From: Proteromonas lacertae
Lineage: Eukaryota; Sar; Bigyra; Opalinata; Proteromonadidae
Direction of reading: 5' to 3'
NCBI GenBank assembly: GCA_002245135.1
Contig: NGBS01000889.1
Coordinates: 1 to 64,000, forward strand
DNA: 64,000 bases
The position numbers were made by a program, and so were the translations under genes. The notes under the pieces are model-generated. The model was not told where the DNA came from. It did not search any database and saw only the letters and a program-made list of their open reading frames with translations. This document shows, one piece after another, positions 62,196 through 64,000 of this stretch; the first letter of the stretch is position 1; each line of letters opens with the position of its first letter.

Positions 62196-63476
62196 ATGTT
62201 TAAGAAACTATGTAGCTTTATAAAGAAGAAAGATAAAAAGAAAGAAAAGAAAGAAAAAGAAAATAATGAAGAGATTCCTCAAGAAGACTCTGTAGTATGA
62301 TTATGTCGTTTTCTTTAAATAGGTTGAAGAAAATGTTGAAATGAATGACAAACCAGAAGATTTTGAAGGAGATGATCTTCCTGGAACTACTTACAAAGGA
62401 AAGAAACTTTGTTTAGATGATTTCGCTTTATTAAAGACAATTGGTAAAGGATCTTTTGGTAAAGTATATGAAGTGAAGATGAAAGATACAGGACAAATTT
62501 ATGCTATGAAAGTATTAAGTAAAGAGAGTGTAATTGCGTATTTATTGCTATAATTGATATATAATAAAAAATAGTCGTAAACAATATGAGCACACATTAG
62601 CTGAAAGAAGAATATTAGAAGCTGCAGCTCATCCATTCTTAGTGAAGTATAAAATGAAAATTGTATTAATATTAATTGAATAGTTTGAGATTTGCTTTTC
62701 AATCTCGTACAAAGTTATATATGGTATTAGATTTCTTTAATGGAGGTGAATTATATACTTACTTAACAAAAGGAAAGTTTTCCGAAGAACGAGCCAGATT
62801 CTATTCTGCAGAAATCGCATTAGGTTTACATCATTTACATAGTAGTGATATAATTTATCGAGATTTAAAACCTGAGAATTTATTATTAGACAGAGATGGT
62901 CACATTCGTATAACTGATTTTGGTTTAAGTAAAGAAGGTGTAGAAGGTGATACAGTTCGATCAATTTGTGGAACTCCTGAATATTTAGCACCTGAAGTGT
63001 TAAGAAAACAACCATATGGTAAAGGTGTAGATTGGTGGAGTTTAGGTACTTTAATATATGAGATGATAAGTGGTTTACCTCCATTCTATGATAAAAACCG
63101 TCAGAGAATGTACAAGAAGATATTAGAAGCTGAATTAGTCCAACCATCTTGTATGAGTGATGCTGCATTTGGAATAATTAAGAAATTTTTAGATCGAAAT
63201 CCAACAACAAGACTTGGTGTGAATGGATTTGATGAGATAAAGAAAGATCCATTCTTTAAAGGTATTGATTGGGATCGATTATTAAGAAAAGAGATTGAAC
63301 CTCCATTTAAACCAACTGTTAAAAGTGAAGATGATGTATCAAATGTTGATCCTGTATTTGTAGATGAATTGCCAACAGTAACTCCAACCCCAGCTGATGT
63401 AGCTTTGACTGATCCTGATGCATTTAATGGTTTTACTTATAAACCAGATACAATGGGTGAATCTTCTGCAAAATAA
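62196..63476 (+). CDS. AGC-family Ser/Thr kinase (PKB/S6K/SGK-like)
   Basis: Exons 62196-62291, 62323-62537, 62575-62646 and 62684-63476 join to 391 residues. A Lys/Glu-rich N-terminus ([12 protein letters not shown]) replaces any PH domain. The catalytic core is complete: [41 protein letters not shown] and the activation loop [12 protein letters not shown]. The C-terminal tail has a turn-motif-like TPTP and a hydrophobic motif FNGFTY, so activation by a PDK1-like kinase and TORC2-like input is expected from the family. The substrate is unknown. The lack of a PH domain points to S6K/SGK-like rather than canonical Akt. Confidence 0.93.
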
Positions 63477-63642
63477 CGTAGTTGTTTTTAGATTTCTATT
63501 CGTCAGATGTAAATATTAAGGTTAATTGAGAAGAATTAATGAGTGTCATTATTAAGAGTATTATTATTATTATGTTTTATGTTTTATATATTTTTATTAT
63601 CAACGCAAAATAAAATATTACACTTATACAAAGAATTAATAA

Positions 63643-64000
63643 CTATTTTTCTGTTGGTTCTGTTGGCTGTTGTGGTGGTTCAACATTATTTTCATCATAA
63701 TCTTCAGCAGATCCTTTTTCTTCAAACAATTTTATCATTTGTTCTACAAATTCAGGATCTATTGATGGAGTTTGATTTTTACGAGGCATATATGATCTAA
63801 TTTCATCAAAATCTAAAGGAAGATAAGCTTTAACCTGCAAAACTTGAACTTGGGCTGGATAAGGACAATCTTGCAAATCGTTGGTAGTCCATGCAGAATT
63901 GTCAATTGCCATAGCTGGTTCACTTATAGCTTCAAATATTCCAAACAGTTTACGTGATGTATAGTTATACAAGAAAAGTTTTGTGAAATTTGGTTTCTAT
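63643..64000 (-). CDS. DCD-domain protein, 5' end beyond the window
   Basis: The visible C-terminal part reads FTKLFLYNYTSRKLFGIFEA, then AMAIDNSAW and PYPAQVQVLQVKAYLPL, the pattern of the DCD (development and cell death) domain, best known from plant stress proteins. After it comes an acidic, Pro-rich tail ending PTEPTEK. The start and N-terminal domains lie to the right of the window. It converges with the AGC kinase gene. Function is not assigned. Confidence 0.8.

Overview
The window is very A+T-rich nuclear DNA from a eukaryote. Genes carry several very short introns of about 26-50 nt, usually starting GTAT and ending ATAG or TTAG. TAA, TAG and TGA all act as stops, so the genetic code looks standard. 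The cell is probably a flagellated or ciliated protist: IFT80, ISWI, an AGC kinase, a DCD domain, a class C receptor and poly-Q/poly-N tracts are present. I cannot place it in a lineage from sequence alone.

1-15 kb: two inverted arms of about 3.13 kb (1474-4605 and 9193-12320) repeat the same three genes: an ERp29-like protein, a 116-residue unknown protein with E2F-like promoter sites, and an IQ-motif protein. The arms enclose a half-length IFT80, an LRR protein and a multipass membrane protein. Genes are broken at both inner junctions, and the right IQ copy has a premature stop. Next comes a secreted Cys-rich protein with about 31 mucin-like 30-bp repeats, then two unrecognised genes (15.0-18.0 kb).

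18-30 kb: one very large minus-strand gene encodes what reads as nine consecutive UrtA-like Venus-flytrap modules followed by a single class C seven-helix domain. It is the most striking object in the window. 30-33.4 kb holds a head-to-head pair of GH20 beta-hexosaminidases sharing a 173-bp promoter with palindromic sites.

33.5-53.7 kb: a poly-Q coiled-coil protein, a large unrecognised gene, a double-B-box pseudokinase, ISWI, a coiled-coil zinc-finger protein, a GalNAc-transferase-like gene, a predicted myristoylated protein, a HAD phosphatase and a Rad52-family protein. 53.8-64 kb: a large surface protein with Ig-like, PA14 and discoidin-like domains, a 371-bp direct repeat bracketing a decayed gene, a second HAD phosphatase, an AGC kinase and a DCD-domain gene leaving the window.

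Taken together the locus mixes surface sensing and adhesion (receptor, PA14 protein, mucin-like protein), lysosomal or secreted glycan processing (hexosaminidases, GalNAc transferase), signalling kinases and nuclear maintenance (ISWI, Rad52). Several long genes carry isolated one-base frame breaks, which look more like assembly errors or early decay than biology. Exon joins given here were worked out by hand from splice signals and reading frame.
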